DNA from: Chloroflexota bacterium | Lineage (GTDB): Bacteria; Chloroflexota; Anaerolineae; Anaerolineales; Villigracilaceae | Direction: 5' to 3' | NCBI GenBank assembly: GCA_021414245.1 | Contig: JAIOOU010000012.1 | Location: 28,691-92,690 of the forward strand | DNA: 64,000 bases | Shown: positions 16,388 through 25,379 of the stretch, piece after piece | Layout of the letters: the number at the start of each line of letters is the position of its first letter | Position numbering within the stretch: the first letter of the stretch is position 1 | Program-made: the position numbers and the translations under genes | Notes under the pieces: generated by a model | Seen by the model: only the letters and a program-made list of their open reading frames with translations | The model's database searches: none | Told to the model about the DNA's origin: nothing

Positions 16388-17452
16388 TTAATACGGCCCG
16401 ATCATTTCCCAGATTCTTTTGTTCTCGACGATAAAATCATCGCAGCGCTGGCAGGGTTTTAAGGAAGGCGGGTGCATTTTCTGGCGCACGGCCTGGTAGG
16501 CTGCGCCCTCCCAAATTTCCTTGAAGGATTGTTTGCGAATGTCGCCCAGCGGGGGGATCTGTTCGCGGGTCATGCAACACACGTACACCAGACCGTTGAA
16601 ATCGATCAGGCTGTGCGTCCAGGGTGCAAAGCAGGGATGCTTGCTGTAATACCCGAAGGCGTAACGACCGGCGCGTCCCAACCGGACCTCGTTCTCGTCC
16701 CTGCCAAAGGGGAATGCGTCTTCATCTGCGATATTCACGCCCAGTTCCCGGGCGCGTTTTTCTATATAAGGCGCGATCTCTTCATTGAACAGGGCGATGT
16801 CCTTTTTGCGCATGGACAAATGCTCCCCGCAGTGGTCGTCGACAGGAATCAGGTTGATGCCGTCCGCGCCCAGTTGATGAGCCAGCTCCGGCAGAGTGGC
16901 CAGGCTGAAATAATTCTCGCGGCTGACGACCGTGTTAATGCGCACGGTCAACTTGCCCTTGCTGGCGTATTTATGGAAGAGCTCGACGGCCCTGGCGGTG
17001 AGTTTGAAGGAGCCATCCACGCCGCGCACCTTCTCGTGGATCTTTTTGATGGGCGAGTCGATCGAGACGTTCACCCCGCGCAGGCCGGCGGTGATGAGGG
17101 CCTTGGCTTTTTCCTTGTCGATCAATGTGCCGTTGGTGGTCAGGGTGACGCGCATGCCGAGTTCGGTGGCGTATGCCACCAGGTCCGGCAGCTGCGGCCG
17201 GAGCATGGGCTCGCCGCCTGAAAAATGGATCTTCTTGCAGCCAAGTTCCGCCAGTTCCGAGATGGTTTCCTTGAAGCGCTGCATGGGAATGGGCGTTTCG
17301 CGCGTTTCGCGCCAGTGTTTGCACATCTGGCATTTGAGATTGCAGCCGTAGTTGACCTTGATCTTAACGTAAAGCGGCTTGAACGCGCGCGCGTTCAAAA
17401 CCGCTTTTTGAAGGTCATCTTTTTCGTTCGAGAGGGTGTCGAGACTATACAT
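16388..17452 (-). CDS. Radical SAM/SPASM-domain protein
   Basis: A 354-residue radical S-adenosylmethionine enzyme. The iron-sulfur cluster motif is CNLKCQMC (Cx3Cx2C) in KVNYGCNLKCQMCKHW, followed by KKIHFSGGEPMLRP (the GGE motif). The C-terminal region holds a SPASM-type cysteine set: CFAPWTHSLIDFNGLVYVCCM and PCQRCDDF. SPASM enzymes modify peptides or mature other proteins and some act on small molecules; no precursor peptide is visible nearby. I chose the ATG at 17452 because the upstream extension to 17521 is unlike the family. Convergent with the zinc-finger gene. Confidence 0.9.
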   Translation of the reverse strand: MYSLDTLSNEKDDLQKAVLNARAFKPLYVKIKVNYGCNLKCQMCKHWRETRETPIPMQRFKETISELAELGCKKIHFSGGEPMLRPQLPDLVAYATELGMRVTLTTNGTLIDKEKAKALITAGLRGVNVSIDSPIKKIHEKVRGVDGSFKLTARAVELFHKYASKGKLTVRINTVVSRENYFSLATLPELAHQLGADGINLIPVDDHCGEHLSMRKKDIALFNEEIAPYIEKRARELGVNIADEDAFPFGRDENEVRLGRAGRYAFGYYSKHPCFAPWTHSLIDFNGLVYVCCMTREQIPPLGDIRKQSFKEIWEGAAYQAVRQKMHPPSLKPCQRCDDFIVENKRIWEMIGPY

Positions 17453-17575
17453 GGCTAATGGTGGTTGACCCGGAATCAACAATAAGAGTTTCCAATTGTA
17501 ACACCCGCGGGAAATGATCACGGGAGGGACGAGACCGGGGCAGGCTTTGGCCTTGTGTTGTTCTGGATGCCGGGT

Positions 17576-18679
17576 TTATGAAAATCCCTTGATGATTCTT
17601 CTGCCCCAATTGATCCCCGGGACCTCGATCAGGTTGTGCGCAATGTATGAGATTCCCATGGAGGCGGCCAGGACCAGCAAATACGCCAGCAAGGCACCCT
17701 TGTTGCCATTCAGAATAAACCCATCCTTGAAAAATACGGTCCGCATCAGCTTGATCACCATGAAATGCGCCAGATAAATGCCGAAGCTCAACCTGCCGAT
17801 CAGGGTCGTGACCTTGTTGACCAAAAGCGCAGACGGCCAGAAGTGCAGGGACAGGGAAAAGAACAGGAAGGCGATCCCGTACAGGAAATGCTGGGGCAGC
17901 AGGTCCTTAAAGGTGTTGGTCTTCAAAAAAGCCGTAAAAAGATAAAGCGAGATCAGCAGGAACAAAAGCCCCATGACCCGGTCCCTGTCGGGATATTGTT
18001 TCGTCAGGTGATAGAGCAGTATGCCCAGCAGAAAGACGGGTAATTGAGAGAAGAACCACAGATTCAGGAAAGAATCAACGAGGTGCTGTTGATCCTCCGG
18101 ATAAAGCGGCTGTAACAGGCGCGCCACGACGACCGAAAGAAGACTGGACAGAAGCAGGGAGCCCAATAAAACAGCCAGCGTGGATTTGACGCCGGTCAGT
18201 TTTTTGAAGAGAAAGGGGACAAACAGGTAAAACGTCATTTCCACGGCAATGGACCAGCCCCCGGGCACAACCGAGTTGATCGTTTCGGGATGCCAGCCAT
18301 GAAGGAAGAGGGCCGTCAATGGAATGAACCACCAGGCGATCCCGTTCGGAGCCGCAAAGCGTGCATCCGTTCCACTGTACAGGGTGTAAACGAGGATGGC
18401 CAGGTAAAACAGTGGCGCGATCCTGAAAAAACGCCGGATAAAGAAACTCAACAAGGGCCGCTTCTCGTGTTCCCTGCGTGAGTCCATCGACAGGAACAGG
18501 GTCAGGGCGCTGGCCATGTAAAAAAGCTGCACCCCGCGCGCGCCCTGGTTGGCGATCATGGTGTATGTGTCCAAAGCGGGGGTGACCCATTGCGACGAGT
18601 GGATCAACACCACTCCCAGGATCGCGAAACCTCTCAGGGCATCAATGTGATCATATTTTTTGATCGGGACTTCATTCAT
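17576..18679 (-). CDS. Acyltransferase 3 family (OafA-like) membrane protein
   Basis: A 367-residue integral membrane O-acyltransferase. The first segment reads YDHIDALRGFAILGVVLIH, the classic acyltransferase-3 N-terminus with conserved Arg and His, and about ten hydrophobic segments follow. FFIRRFFRIAPLFYLA carries the second conserved R-R-x-x-R region. These proteins acetylate or acylate sugars and lipids of the envelope. The ATG at 18679 has an AGGTGA ribosome-binding site 7 nt before it; the upstream GTG does not. It stands between the radical SAM gene and DUF1905 without tight coupling. Confidence 0.9.
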   Translation of the reverse strand: MNEVPIKKYDHIDALRGFAILGVVLIHSSQWVTPALDTYTMIANQGARGVQLFYMASALTLFLSMDSRREHEKRPLLSFFIRRFFRIAPLFYLAILVYTLYSGTDARFAAPNGIAWWFIPLTALFLHGWHPETINSVVPGGWSIAVEMTFYLFVPFLFKKLTGVKSTLAVLLGSLLLSSLLSVVVARLLQPLYPEDQQHLVDSFLNLWFFSQLPVFLLGILLYHLTKQYPDRDRVMGLLFLLISLYLFTAFLKTNTFKDLLPQHFLYGIAFLFFSLSLHFWPSALLVNKVTTLIGRLSFGIYLAHFMVIKLMRTVFFKDGFILNGNKGALLAYLLVLAASMGISYIAHNLIEVPGINWGRRIIKGFS

Positions 18680-18790
18680 GAATATCACCTGGATTGATGT
18701 TGTCCGGCTGTTTGGGCAGACGGGTATGTCTGGAATTTGTTATCATGTTGGTTTTGGCAGGCGGCCGCATGTCCGGTACTCTGCGATCCA

Positions 18791-19081
18791 TCAATGAATT
18801 GCCAGCCGCAGGGTCACCAGGTCGCCCTCCTTAAGATTTTCCGCCTGTTGTACGCTCATTCGAATGGGAACAAGATAGCGGCCATCTTTTGGGAACAGGG
18901 AAGTCTTCCATTCTGTTTTGCCGATCCGTACGTGGACGGGTATCACACCCCAGCCATAGGTGACCATGGCCGAGATCGCCTTCAAGTCACGACTTGGTTC
19001 GTCCGGGACGGCCACAAAAAGAAAAGGGGCCGGACCGCGCCAATGGAAGATTTTGCCGCTGAACTCGATGTCCATCGCCAC
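18791..19081 (-). CDS. DUF1905 domain protein
   Basis: A 96-residue protein made entirely of a DUF1905 domain: FSGKIFHWRGPAPFLFVAVP at the start, SRDLKAISAMVTYGWGVIPVHVRIG in the middle, and FPKDGRYLVPIRMSVQQAENLKEGDLVTLRL at the end. The family forms a small beta barrel; its biochemical role is not known to me. Some members are fused to a bacteriocin-protection (YdeI/OmpD-associated) region, absent here. It has the usual length for a stand-alone member. Confidence 0.88.
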   Translation of the reverse strand: MAMDIEFSGKIFHWRGPAPFLFVAVPDEPSRDLKAISAMVTYGWGVIPVHVRIGKTEWKTSLFPKDGRYLVPIRMSVQQAENLKEGDLVTLRLAIH

Positions 19082-19141
19082 AGTATATCAAATGAACCCC
19101 GGACCGTCGGCAATCCCCGGCAGTTCGCCCATATGCATCAA

Positions 19142-19498
19142 TTACTCTCCATTCTTTTTGCCCTTTAATTTTTGGATGGTCGCCAGATATTTGTCGTACG
19201 GCTCAGCGGTCAGCCCATTGATTCCCTCTTTTGGAAAATACCATCCATGCAGAACGATCTGGCCGATGGTCATTAAGGCGATAACGCCCCAAAAAACATA
19301 CCTGCCGAACAGGAGGCCGATCATGGCCAAAATTCCAATCACCACAAAAAGTTTTGATATTCTTCTTGTCGTTGGCAGGTGTTTTTCAAAATTGTTGAAA
19401 ACAATAAAATATGCGATTGCGGCAATTGTAAAAACGGTCAGCAATTCTGCGGCGCTGACAGGGGGGAGAAAAGGAAGGAGTATTGGCTTTTCAAACAT
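19142..19498 (-). CDS. Small membrane protein of unknown function
   Basis: A 118-residue protein with about three hydrophobic segments (ELLTVFTIAAIAYFIVF, LFVVIGILAMIGLLFG, VFWGVIALMTIGQIVLHG). The C-terminal tail is charged and ends in KLKGKKNGE. I do not recognise the family. It lies 60 bp from DUF1905 on the same strand. Confidence 0.5.
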   Translation of the reverse strand: MFEKPILLPFLPPVSAAELLTVFTIAAIAYFIVFNNFEKHLPTTRRISKLFVVIGILAMIGLLFGRYVFWGVIALMTIGQIVLHGWYFPKEGINGLTAEPYDKYLATIQKLKGKKNGE

Positions 19499-19538
19499 GG
19501 TTTATCCTCTTACCATCATCCGGCATTGTTATCTGTAA

Positions 19539-20114
19539 TTATAGCGAGGTGAGAAATTTTAGCACCCGCTGCAACAGGAGCGCAGTGGCCTTCGCATCGA
19601 ATGAAGGAAGTGAGCTATCCGCAAAGTAGTGTTGATCGCCCGGATAGAGAAAGAGCTCCCCATCCTCGGCTTCCTCAACGAGTGCGCGGGCGGCGTCAAT
19701 GTCTCCCTCACCAACGAAGATCGGATCGGCATCCATGCCGTGTACTTGAACCGGCACGCCCTTCGGCCAGGCCTGCCCAAACTCCGAGACCGGAATGCAG
19801 GAATAGAAAAGAAGCGCCCCGCGCGCACCGGGACGGGTCTGGGCAAGTTTCTGGGCTGCGACTACCCCCAGAGAGAATCCGGCATAGACCAGCTCCACAG
19901 GCAGCCCTGCCACGGCCCGCTCCCCACGCTCCATGACCTCGCCAAATCCAAGTTCCCTGACGAAGCTCATGCCCTCTTCAATCGTGTCGAATGTGCGACC
20001 ATCGAAGAGATCGGGCGTGTGGGCGATATGCCCGGCCTGGCGCAGCTCATCAGCAAACGCTGTGACTCCCGGGGTCAGACCTTGTGCGTGGTGAAACACT
20101 ACAATCTCTGCCAT
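19539..20114 (-). CDS. Dienelactone hydrolase family protein
   Basis: A 191-residue single-domain alpha/beta hydrolase of the dienelactone hydrolase family. The nucleophile elbow is YAGFSLGVV near residue 78, with Ser where classical dienelactone hydrolases have Cys. The acid is probably the Asp in GMDADPIF and the base the His in YPGDQHYFADSSLPSFD. The N-terminus EIVVFHHAQGLTPGV is typical for the short bacterial members. The substrate is unknown. It is cytoplasmic and separated by about 40 bp from the neighbouring small membrane protein gene. Confidence 0.85.
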   Translation of the reverse strand: MAEIVVFHHAQGLTPGVTAFADELRQAGHIAHTPDLFDGRTFDTIEEGMSFVRELGFGEVMERGERAVAGLPVELVYAGFSLGVVAAQKLAQTRPGARGALLFYSCIPVSEFGQAWPKGVPVQVHGMDADPIFVGEGDIDAARALVEEAEDGELFLYPGDQHYFADSSLPSFDAKATALLLQRVLKFLTSL

Positions 20115-20222
20115 TTTCCAACATCCTTTCCGCGATTGCTGACAACTGGTGACTAAAAACTTGTTGCCGTGGACCTGCCCCGCGGGCCCGGACTCTGCCG
20201 GGGCCAGGGGGAAAACCCGAAG

Positions 20223-20594
20223 CTACGAACCGCGCAAAATCTTCTCCATCTTTCTGCCCTTCGCCAACTCGTCCACCAATTTATCCAAATACCGAACCTG
20301 CTGCGTCAAGGCATCCTCGATCTCCTCCACACGACACCCACAGATTACTCCGGTGATCAGGTGCGCATTGGGGTTTAGTGAAGCATGCTGGAAGAAGGCT
20401 TCAAAAGTCACATTTTCGGTGATCAGCTGCTGAAGCTTCCTGCCATCGAAATCCGTCAGCCACTCGATGACCTGATGCAATTCCTCCCTGGTGCGGCCTT
20501 TTTTCTCTATCTTGGCAAGATACAGCGGATAGACCGAAGCGAAGGTCATTTTTGCGATACGTTGATTGTCCATGCTGGAGTTCTTCATATACAC
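20223..20594 (-). CDS. DUF2200 family protein
   Basis: A 123-residue protein that fits DUF2200 throughout: RIAKMTFASVYPLYLAKIEKKGRT, ELHQVIEWLTDFDGRKLQ and NPNAHLITGVICGCRVEEIEDALTQQVRYLDKLVDELAKGRKMEKILR. It is helical and soluble. The function of the family is not established. The true start may be Met8 (MDNQRIAKMTF) rather than Met1; both are in frame and I could not decide. Confidence 0.85.
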   Translation of the reverse strand: MYMKNSSMDNQRIAKMTFASVYPLYLAKIEKKGRTREELHQVIEWLTDFDGRKLQQLITENVTFEAFFQHASLNPNAHLITGVICGCRVEEIEDALTQQVRYLDKLVDELAKGRKMEKILRGS

Positions 20595-20774
20595 CTCGTA
20601 TTCTAAAGTTAATGGCTTCCCAAAGATCTCTTTTTGTAAATCACCCGTGAATTCCGGCTTTTCTGTTCATAATTCCCGCACAATGCATTGCCATTTTTGC
20701 GTATTAAAAAATCCTGCATAAGGAAAAATTATGAGCAGCCTGATGAATGATGAATAATGTAACCGGCGGCGGTT

Positions 20775-21677
20775 TTATTTGCTCAATCGATCCGGGCCCG
20801 GTGGGCGGCCATTCTTCATTCCTGTTGCCATTGTGTAGGCCATGACAGCGTTGGGAAGCGGTGTCAAGGTATCCAATAAAACATTGTAAGTCCCTTTTTC
20901 AGACAGTTCATCGGCGACTTTTTTAATTAAGGCCAGGGTGGCCTTCATCAAACTCGAACCCAGGCTTAAACGGGCAACCCCCAGATCCTGCAGTTCACTT
21001 ACAGACAGGGACACTCCCGCCCCAATCGTGGGGTTGGAAAGAATATTAATTGGGGCATTAATTTCCCTGACCAGCGTTGAAATTGTTTCTTTTTCCCATA
21101 CAGGTTGTATAAATATGCAGTCTGCGCCTGCTTCACGGTATTTATTGCCGCGCTTTATGGATTCAGACAATTTTTCCCGCGGCGAACCTGACGAAGTGTA
21201 AAATGAATCCGTTCTTGCATTGATCACCAAATGAAAGCCCATTGAATCTAATAATGCGCGAATGGCTGATATTCTTTCGCAAAATTCCAACTCATCAATC
21301 AGGACCGGATTTAAGTCGATACTGTCTTCAATGTTTATTCCAGCCACCCCTGTTGCAATCATCCTTTTCGTGGAATCCAGTACTTCACTTAAATTATTTC
21401 CATATCCGGCTTCCATGTCCACGGTTACCGGAACCTGTACTGCGTTTACGATCCCGGTTATGACTTCGATCATTTCCGACAATTGAATTACCTGGCAGTC
21501 AGGATACCCCAAAGAGGCGGCGATTCCCATGCTTGTGGTCGCGATCGCTTTATAGCCGCTTGCTTCTATTAATTTGGAACTTCCGGTGTCCCATGAGTTT
21601 AACAGAACCAGGATTTCCCTGTCATGATGATATTTCAAGAAAAGCTCGGCCTTTTCCCTTTGAATGCCTGTAACCAT
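20775..21677 (-). CDS. Isocitrate lyase/PEP mutase family protein
   Basis: A 300-residue TIM-barrel protein of the PEP mutase/isocitrate lyase superfamily, in the branch containing carboxyvinyl-carboxyphosphonate phosphorylmutase and oxaloacetate-decarboxylase-like proteins. Metal-binding acidic residues are in VDMEAGYGNN and GINIEDSI; VINARTDSFYT and DCIFIQPVWEKE are further family blocks. The typical KxxRC catalytic loop of true isocitrate lyases is not seen, so a C-C or P-C cleaving role on a small keto acid is only inferred. ATG 21677 has AAAGGA 7 nt upstream; the longer frame to 21701 does not. Confidence 0.85.
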   Translation of the reverse strand: MVTGIQREKAELFLKYHHDREILVLLNSWDTGSSKLIEASGYKAIATTSMGIAASLGYPDCQVIQLSEMIEVITGIVNAVQVPVTVDMEAGYGNNLSEVLDSTKRMIATGVAGINIEDSIDLNPVLIDELEFCERISAIRALLDSMGFHLVINARTDSFYTSSGSPREKLSESIKRGNKYREAGADCIFIQPVWEKETISTLVREINAPINILSNPTIGAGVSLSVSELQDLGVARLSLGSSLMKATLALIKKVADELSEKGTYNVLLDTLTPLPNAVMAYTMATGMKNGRPPGPDRLSK

Positions 21678-21774
21678 AATATTGTCCTTTCCATTGTTCA
21701 ATACAGGTGCTTCATTTATACATATAAAACCATTTCAGGTCCGTCAACCCAAAAGGAATAACACACCTCACCTT

Positions 21775-22245
21775 CTAAATATCGGCCTGCTCGTGCGAAG
21801 CACCAAAATAGCTGAATGCAATTAATACAACTGCAATCAGGGATATCGCGACAACCTGCCACACCTTTTCCAGGGCGGGAATCCCCTCATCAAATATCAC
21901 CTCCACGGAGTGGACCGCCAATACCAGCACGATCATGCTGCTTAACTTGCTCTTGAGCTCCGCTAGACTTTTTGCGACCAATGCGGAAGGTAATTCCAAT
22001 TTGCTGACAAACAATTCATGGAGGCTGGCTGCCAGGATATAGAGCACCATTGCGACCAGGAATGCGTCGATCAGTTTGAGGATTAACAAGATCACATCCG
22101 GTGACTGGCCCAGGCTCAGAATAATCGTGCCCCAGACTTTAACGGCCTGGGCAATCCCCCAAAACAAGGTCAGGGCAAAAGTCAACAATAAAGTGATGAC
22201 CGCCAGGAGGCTGAGATACTTGCTTTTTTCAATTATGATTTTCAT
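21775..22245 (-). CDS. YqhA (UPF0114) family membrane protein
   Basis: A 156-residue protein with four hydrophobic segments, matching YqhA/UPF0114: an N-terminal helix after EKSKYLSLLAVIT, then ILLILKLIDAFLVAMVLYILAA (in two stretches), LHELFVSKLELP, and SLAELKSKLSSMIVLVLAVHSVEVI. The conserved D in LIDAFL and the LKSKL amphipathic stretch are family landmarks. The role is unknown; it is an inner-membrane protein. It sits 18 bp from the DinB gene, and the two may share a transcript. Confidence 0.85.
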   Translation of the reverse strand: MKIIIEKSKYLSLLAVITLLLTFALTLFWGIAQAVKVWGTIILSLGQSPDVILLILKLIDAFLVAMVLYILAASLHELFVSKLELPSALVAKSLAELKSKLSSMIVLVLAVHSVEVIFDEGIPALEKVWQVVAISLIAVVLIAFSYFGASHEQADI

Positions 22246-22263
22246 GTTTCAACCTTTCAAGAA

Positions 22264-22797
22264 TCAGGATTTTCCTTCCACGTACCCGGACTGGAACATG
22301 GTAAAGTCGAAGTCGCCCGGTGACTGACCATAGGCGGTCAGCAGCGCGGCGGCCTCGCTGCGATGCTGCGCTGCATGGAGGGTGAGATCCAGCAGGACGT
22401 GCCACACGACACGCTCGCGGACCGCGCCAGGGATGACATAGCGGATCGAGCTGTTCAGCGCTTCCTCGGTCAATGTGTCGAGATAGGCCCACATCTCCCG
22501 TTGTTCGATCAGCCAGCGCTCCCGCAGCATGGCGAGTGTCGGAAGGGTGTTTTCGTGAAGCTCGGTCGCGTCATAGGCCGCCTCATTTGCCAGAGGTTCC
22601 TGGTAATATCCTTGAAGCGTGATCCGCTGCTGCCAGATGTTGTCCAGGATGTGAACCATCGTGGCACGCAGCCCTCCGTGTCCATAAGAGGCCGGGGCGG
22701 CGTATTGCTGTGGACTCACCCTGGCGCAAGCCGCCAGAATGCGCGCGTCAGCCCAGTCGTTGTAGCCATACAATAACTTGATTTCATCGATTTTCAT
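22264..22797 (-). CDS. DinB family protein
   Basis: A 177-residue four-helix DinB/YfiT-like protein. The first helix is LLYGYNDWADARIL, and the metal-binding histidines are probably in MVHILDNIWQQR (first His) and DLTLHAAQHRSEAA (two His), the usual DinB triad. Bacterial members include thiol-dependent S-transferases; the substrate here is unknown. The frame runs open to 23103, but the extra residues overlap the attC-like palindrome and are not DinB-like, so the ATG at 22797 is chosen. It lies just outside the left cassette array and marks its far boundary. Confidence 0.85.
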   Translation of the reverse strand: MKIDEIKLLYGYNDWADARILAACARVSPQQYAAPASYGHGGLRATMVHILDNIWQQRITLQGYYQEPLANEAAYDATELHENTLPTLAMLRERWLIEQREMWAYLDTLTEEALNSSIRYVIPGAVRERVVWHVLLDLTLHAAQHRSEAAALLTAYGQSPGDFDFTMFQSGYVEGKS

Positions 22798-22837
22798 CGT
22801 TGTATTCCCTATTCCATACGCTCGTCGAAATACCCTG

Positions 22838-23004
22838 CCAGGACCCCCACGGACCCCCACGGACCCGCCCTGCGACCATGGACACTGTCTGGGAGTATTC
22901 CGGCTTCGGGGGAAGTTTACCCGCGAAGTGCCCGCAGGGTAAGCGTACCTTGCGAGCGGTAAGATGTCCGACGGATAGAAGAGGTCAGCGCACGTTTGTT
23001 GGGC
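22838..23004 (-). repeat. attC-like site N8 (terminal, partly degenerate)
   Basis: The R'' end is intact: GTTGGGC at 22998-23004 (GCCCAAC on the minus strand), followed by the conserved AAACGTGCGCTGACC stem. The interior carries the block CCGCGAAGTGCCCGCAGGGT, shared with sites N7 and N4. The opposite R' end is not recognisable next to the DinB gene, so this is a truncated site closing the array. Confidence 0.65.
22841..22866. repeat. 10-bp tandem repeat
   Basis: GGACCCCCAC is repeated twice exactly, with a third partial copy (GGACCC). It lies in the degenerate edge of site N8, between the DinB start and the conserved part of the palindrome. Confidence 0.85.
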
Positions 23005-23026
23005 AGGGTTTTTGATTTTTGACCTT

Positions 23027-24322
23027 TTATGGCTGCCAATAAAAAGCGATACCACTAAAAAACTGGTGTGTCCTTGATGAGCCCAAGTCTGCAATGCGAA
23101 CATAGTTTTTTGTAATCGCGTTAAATTGCTTTAGATTTTCATCAACCTGTAGCTCGTGTCCCTGCATATCCTGCAGCGTGAACGCAATATGATACCAGGT
23201 TGCATCCTGTACCATGCTTCCCAGCAATGTCAGTTGTCCATCTGGTGAAAACGCAGCAGGATGTTTAACTTGATAGGCAAATAGATTTTCTTCCTGATAA
23301 CCGTAAAGGTTTTCTTCCTTCACGACCGCGGGTGTGTTTTCCCTGTCCACAATAACACGGAAGTCGGTGTATATTTTGTTTCCAGCTTCAAAATTGCCAT
23401 AACCTTCAATTGACAATTGATGATCGGGTAATTCAATAACAGACATTAGTTTCCATATTTCGGCATTCTTTATTTCAGATGAAAAGGTTATCAGGTCAAC
23501 CTTGTTGTTTATTAAAACAGCGTAATCCCACGAGACAGAATCGGTTAGATTTTCAGGATACCGAATTGCTTCAACCCTGTCCCTTAAATGTGGCTCCAAT
23601 ATGATGAAGTCTTGTGTCAATTCCACTATCTCGGGTTTTACCCCTCTAAACCCATCCACGAGAAATGGGTCCTTTAAGTTTTTTTCAACATCGAACGTGT
23701 TTCCATTTCGGGTGTCAACAATTATTTCGGAGTCAGATAGCCAGTCGCCATAGAAGCCGTCCATGGTTTGTACAATGCCATCCATTGAAGCAACATAATC
23801 TTGAGCGTATTGGGAATTGTCGGCCCTGGGAGAATACAGCACGTACTTATTATCGGTTGACCATTGCGTGTATCTTAACCCATTTCCCTGTCCGTCATTT
23901 CCATCGGGAAAGGTGCTCAAGTGACTCACCTGGCCCGTTTTGGTATTCAGAAGATTGATTTTCATATCGTCGTTTTCCTTGATGCCCAAATCCACGAACA
24001 ATAGAAAAGTGCCGTCTGGAGACCAGGACAGGTCCGTGGTCATAATATTCCGTACAGGCTCTTTATGGTCGATCTTTCCAGAAAAATAATCACCCACGAT
24101 TAAATAGCTGGCGTTCTGAATGGATGCATAAAAAGCAACCTTGAGCACGCCGCCTCCAATTGGGGTTGGTTCCATGGTTGGGGTCGCCGTAATCGTGGAA
24201 GTGGCAGAAATAGGCGTTGAAGTCGAAATGGGCGCTTTAGTTGGCGCAACTTTAACTGCTGGGGCACATGAAGACAGGATGATTGTGATGAGCGAGACTA
24301 CAACGATGTTTTTGATTTTCAT
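23027..24322 (-). CDS. TolB/WD40-like lipoprotein (cassette N8)
   Basis: A 431-residue exported lipoprotein. Signal peptide MKIKNIVVVSLITIILSSC ends in a lipobox (LSSC, residues 16-19), followed by a Thr/Ser/Pro linker to about residue 52. The rest has repeated beta-propeller-like blades: DLSWSPDGTFLLFVDLG, TQWSTDNKYVLYSPRAD and PAAFSPDGQLTLLG, similar to TolB/DPP-IV propellers that bind proteins or peptides. The ATG at 24322 follows AAGGTGTCA and lies 31 nt from the cassette boundary G (24353). Leader and signal peptide are shared with three other cassettes. AT-richer than the host core genes. Function unknown. Confidence 0.75.
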   Translation of the reverse strand: MKIKNIVVVSLITIILSSCAPAVKVAPTKAPISTSTPISATSTITATPTMEPTPIGGGVLKVAFYASIQNASYLIVGDYFSGKIDHKEPVRNIMTTDLSWSPDGTFLLFVDLGIKENDDMKINLLNTKTGQVSHLSTFPDGNDGQGNGLRYTQWSTDNKYVLYSPRADNSQYAQDYVASMDGIVQTMDGFYGDWLSDSEIIVDTRNGNTFDVEKNLKDPFLVDGFRGVKPEIVELTQDFIILEPHLRDRVEAIRYPENLTDSVSWDYAVLINNKVDLITFSSEIKNAEIWKLMSVIELPDHQLSIEGYGNFEAGNKIYTDFRVIVDRENTPAVVKEENLYGYQEENLFAYQVKHPAAFSPDGQLTLLGSMVQDATWYHIAFTLQDMQGHELQVDENLKQFNAITKNYVRIADLGSSRTHQFFSGIAFYWQP

Positions 24323-24346
24323 TGACACCTTATTTTGCAAGGAATG

Positions 24347-24582
24347 GCCCAACGGTTTGGGTTATGCTGCGAAGCGGTACGCTGGGGTGGGTGGGTGTCT
24401 CGGCAAGCTCGACAACCAGACTCCGCCTGGGAGCAGAAAAAAATTCACTTTCAGAAATACTCCTGATGTGCAGTCCTCCCCTTTAGGGGAAGTGTACCCG
24501 CGAAGTGCCCGCAGGGTAAGTGTACTTTGCGAGCGAAAAGATGTCCAATGGACGGAAGAGGTCTGAGCACGCGGTGCTGGGC
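24347..24582 (-). repeat. attC-like site N7
   Basis: 236 bp between GCCCAAC (24347-24353, R' of cassette N8) and GCTGGGC (24576-24582, R'' of cassette N7, minus strand GCCCAGC). Next to each core lie AAACC and ACCGCGTGC, as in the other sites. The long interior holds CTCGACAACCAGACTC and the TACCCGCGAAGTGCCC...GGGTA hairpin, giving a large variable terminal structure. The non-standard C in GCTGGGC is matched by the 5' end of the same cassette at 25289-25295. Confidence 0.8.
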
Positions 24583-24589
24583 AACGCTC

Positions 24590-25234
24590 TTACCCCTCAC
24601 CGAGCACAAGTTCGGGGTGATACAGGTAATCCTGTACTGTTTCATAAAATCTGCCCATGTGGATTCCATCCATGACAGCATGATGCCCTTGTACGCTGAG
24701 CGGCATCTTCCATGTATGACCCTCCTGGAAATATTTCCCCCACGCAAAGCGGGGGATGGAATCCGCCGGGTGAAATTGCATGGGATGGTTGAAACTCGTG
24801 AATGATACCCAGGGTATGGGACTCATGTACAACACTTCATCCTTCCCGGGGTCGTTTTCCAGATCCGGATGTGCTTTCACATCTGCAATATTCTTTTCAG
24901 CCCTCCTTGCAAACTCGGAAAATTGCCCGGCATACTCAACGGCACAAAAGCTGAAAAGATCTGCGCCAGTCAATATGGAAAAACTGGGACTCACAATCTC
25001 ATGCTCTACAACCTGATCCCCTCGAATGCGATACCTGAATTCCGGAATTGCATTCGAGGCCCGGGAGATGACGTACACCATGGATACAGTGAGCGAATAT
25101 CCATTGCGCTTCACAAAGGGATGGAAAGCTGTTACATCTACATTTGCACACATGCCAAAGTGTGGGTGATTGAAGGTCTTAAATACCATAAAATGATTGC
25201 GTCGGGACCAGGTCTGCATATCGATGTAACGCAT
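24590..25234 (-). CDS. Chloramphenicol acetyltransferase-like protein (type A family)
   Basis: A 214-residue trimeric-acyltransferase-fold protein. The family active-site motif HHxxxDG is present as QGHHAVMDGIHMGRFYE near residues 182-198, with the catalytic His second in the pair. The N-terminus RRNHFMVFKTFNHPHFGMC and the block EFRYRIRGDQVVEHEIVSPSF are typical of classical (CatA-like) acetyltransferases, which usually have about 215 residues. It may acetylate chloramphenicol, but many chromosomal relatives have other or no drug substrates, so resistance is not claimed. It lies within cassette N7, 61 nt from the boundary. A typical integron cargo. Confidence 0.85.
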   Translation of the reverse strand: MRYIDMQTWSRRNHFMVFKTFNHPHFGMCANVDVTAFHPFVKRNGYSLTVSMVYVISRASNAIPEFRYRIRGDQVVEHEIVSPSFSILTGADLFSFCAVEYAGQFSEFARRAEKNIADVKAHPDLENDPGKDEVLYMSPIPWVSFTSFNHPMQFHPADSIPRFAWGKYFQEGHTWKMPLSVQGHHAVMDGIHMGRFYETVQDYLYHPELVLGEG

Positions 25235-25288
25235 GGTTCACCTCCTGCCCAGTAAATGTGCTTTATAGGGTTGCATCCAAATTCCGCT

Positions 25289-25379
25289 GCCCAGCGGTTT
25301 TCTGTTGTTGACCTGACTCTGCCAGGGAACGGTAAGAGGCCCGAAGGACAGAAGAGGTCAAGTGTGCGCTGGGTTAGCC
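25289..25379 (-). repeat. attC-like site N6
   Basis: 91 bp from GCCCAGC (25289-25295, R' of cassette N7) to GTTAGCC (25373-25379, R'' of cassette N6 read as GGCTAAC on the minus strand). The paired inner arms are TTGACCTGACTCTGCC and GGTCAAGTGTGCGC. The R'' box overlaps the TAA stop codon of the hydrolase gene, so the gene and its attC are fused. Confidence 0.75.

Noticed and set aside
22264..23103. 279-residue DinB protein
   Set aside because: The upstream ~100 codons run through the attC-like palindrome and have no DinB similarity; the ATG at 22797 gives a normal length.
24590..25234. Chloramphenicol resistance gene
   Set aside because: The HHxxxDG motif supports the family, not the drug. 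Many chromosomal members do not confer resistance, so resistance is not claimed.
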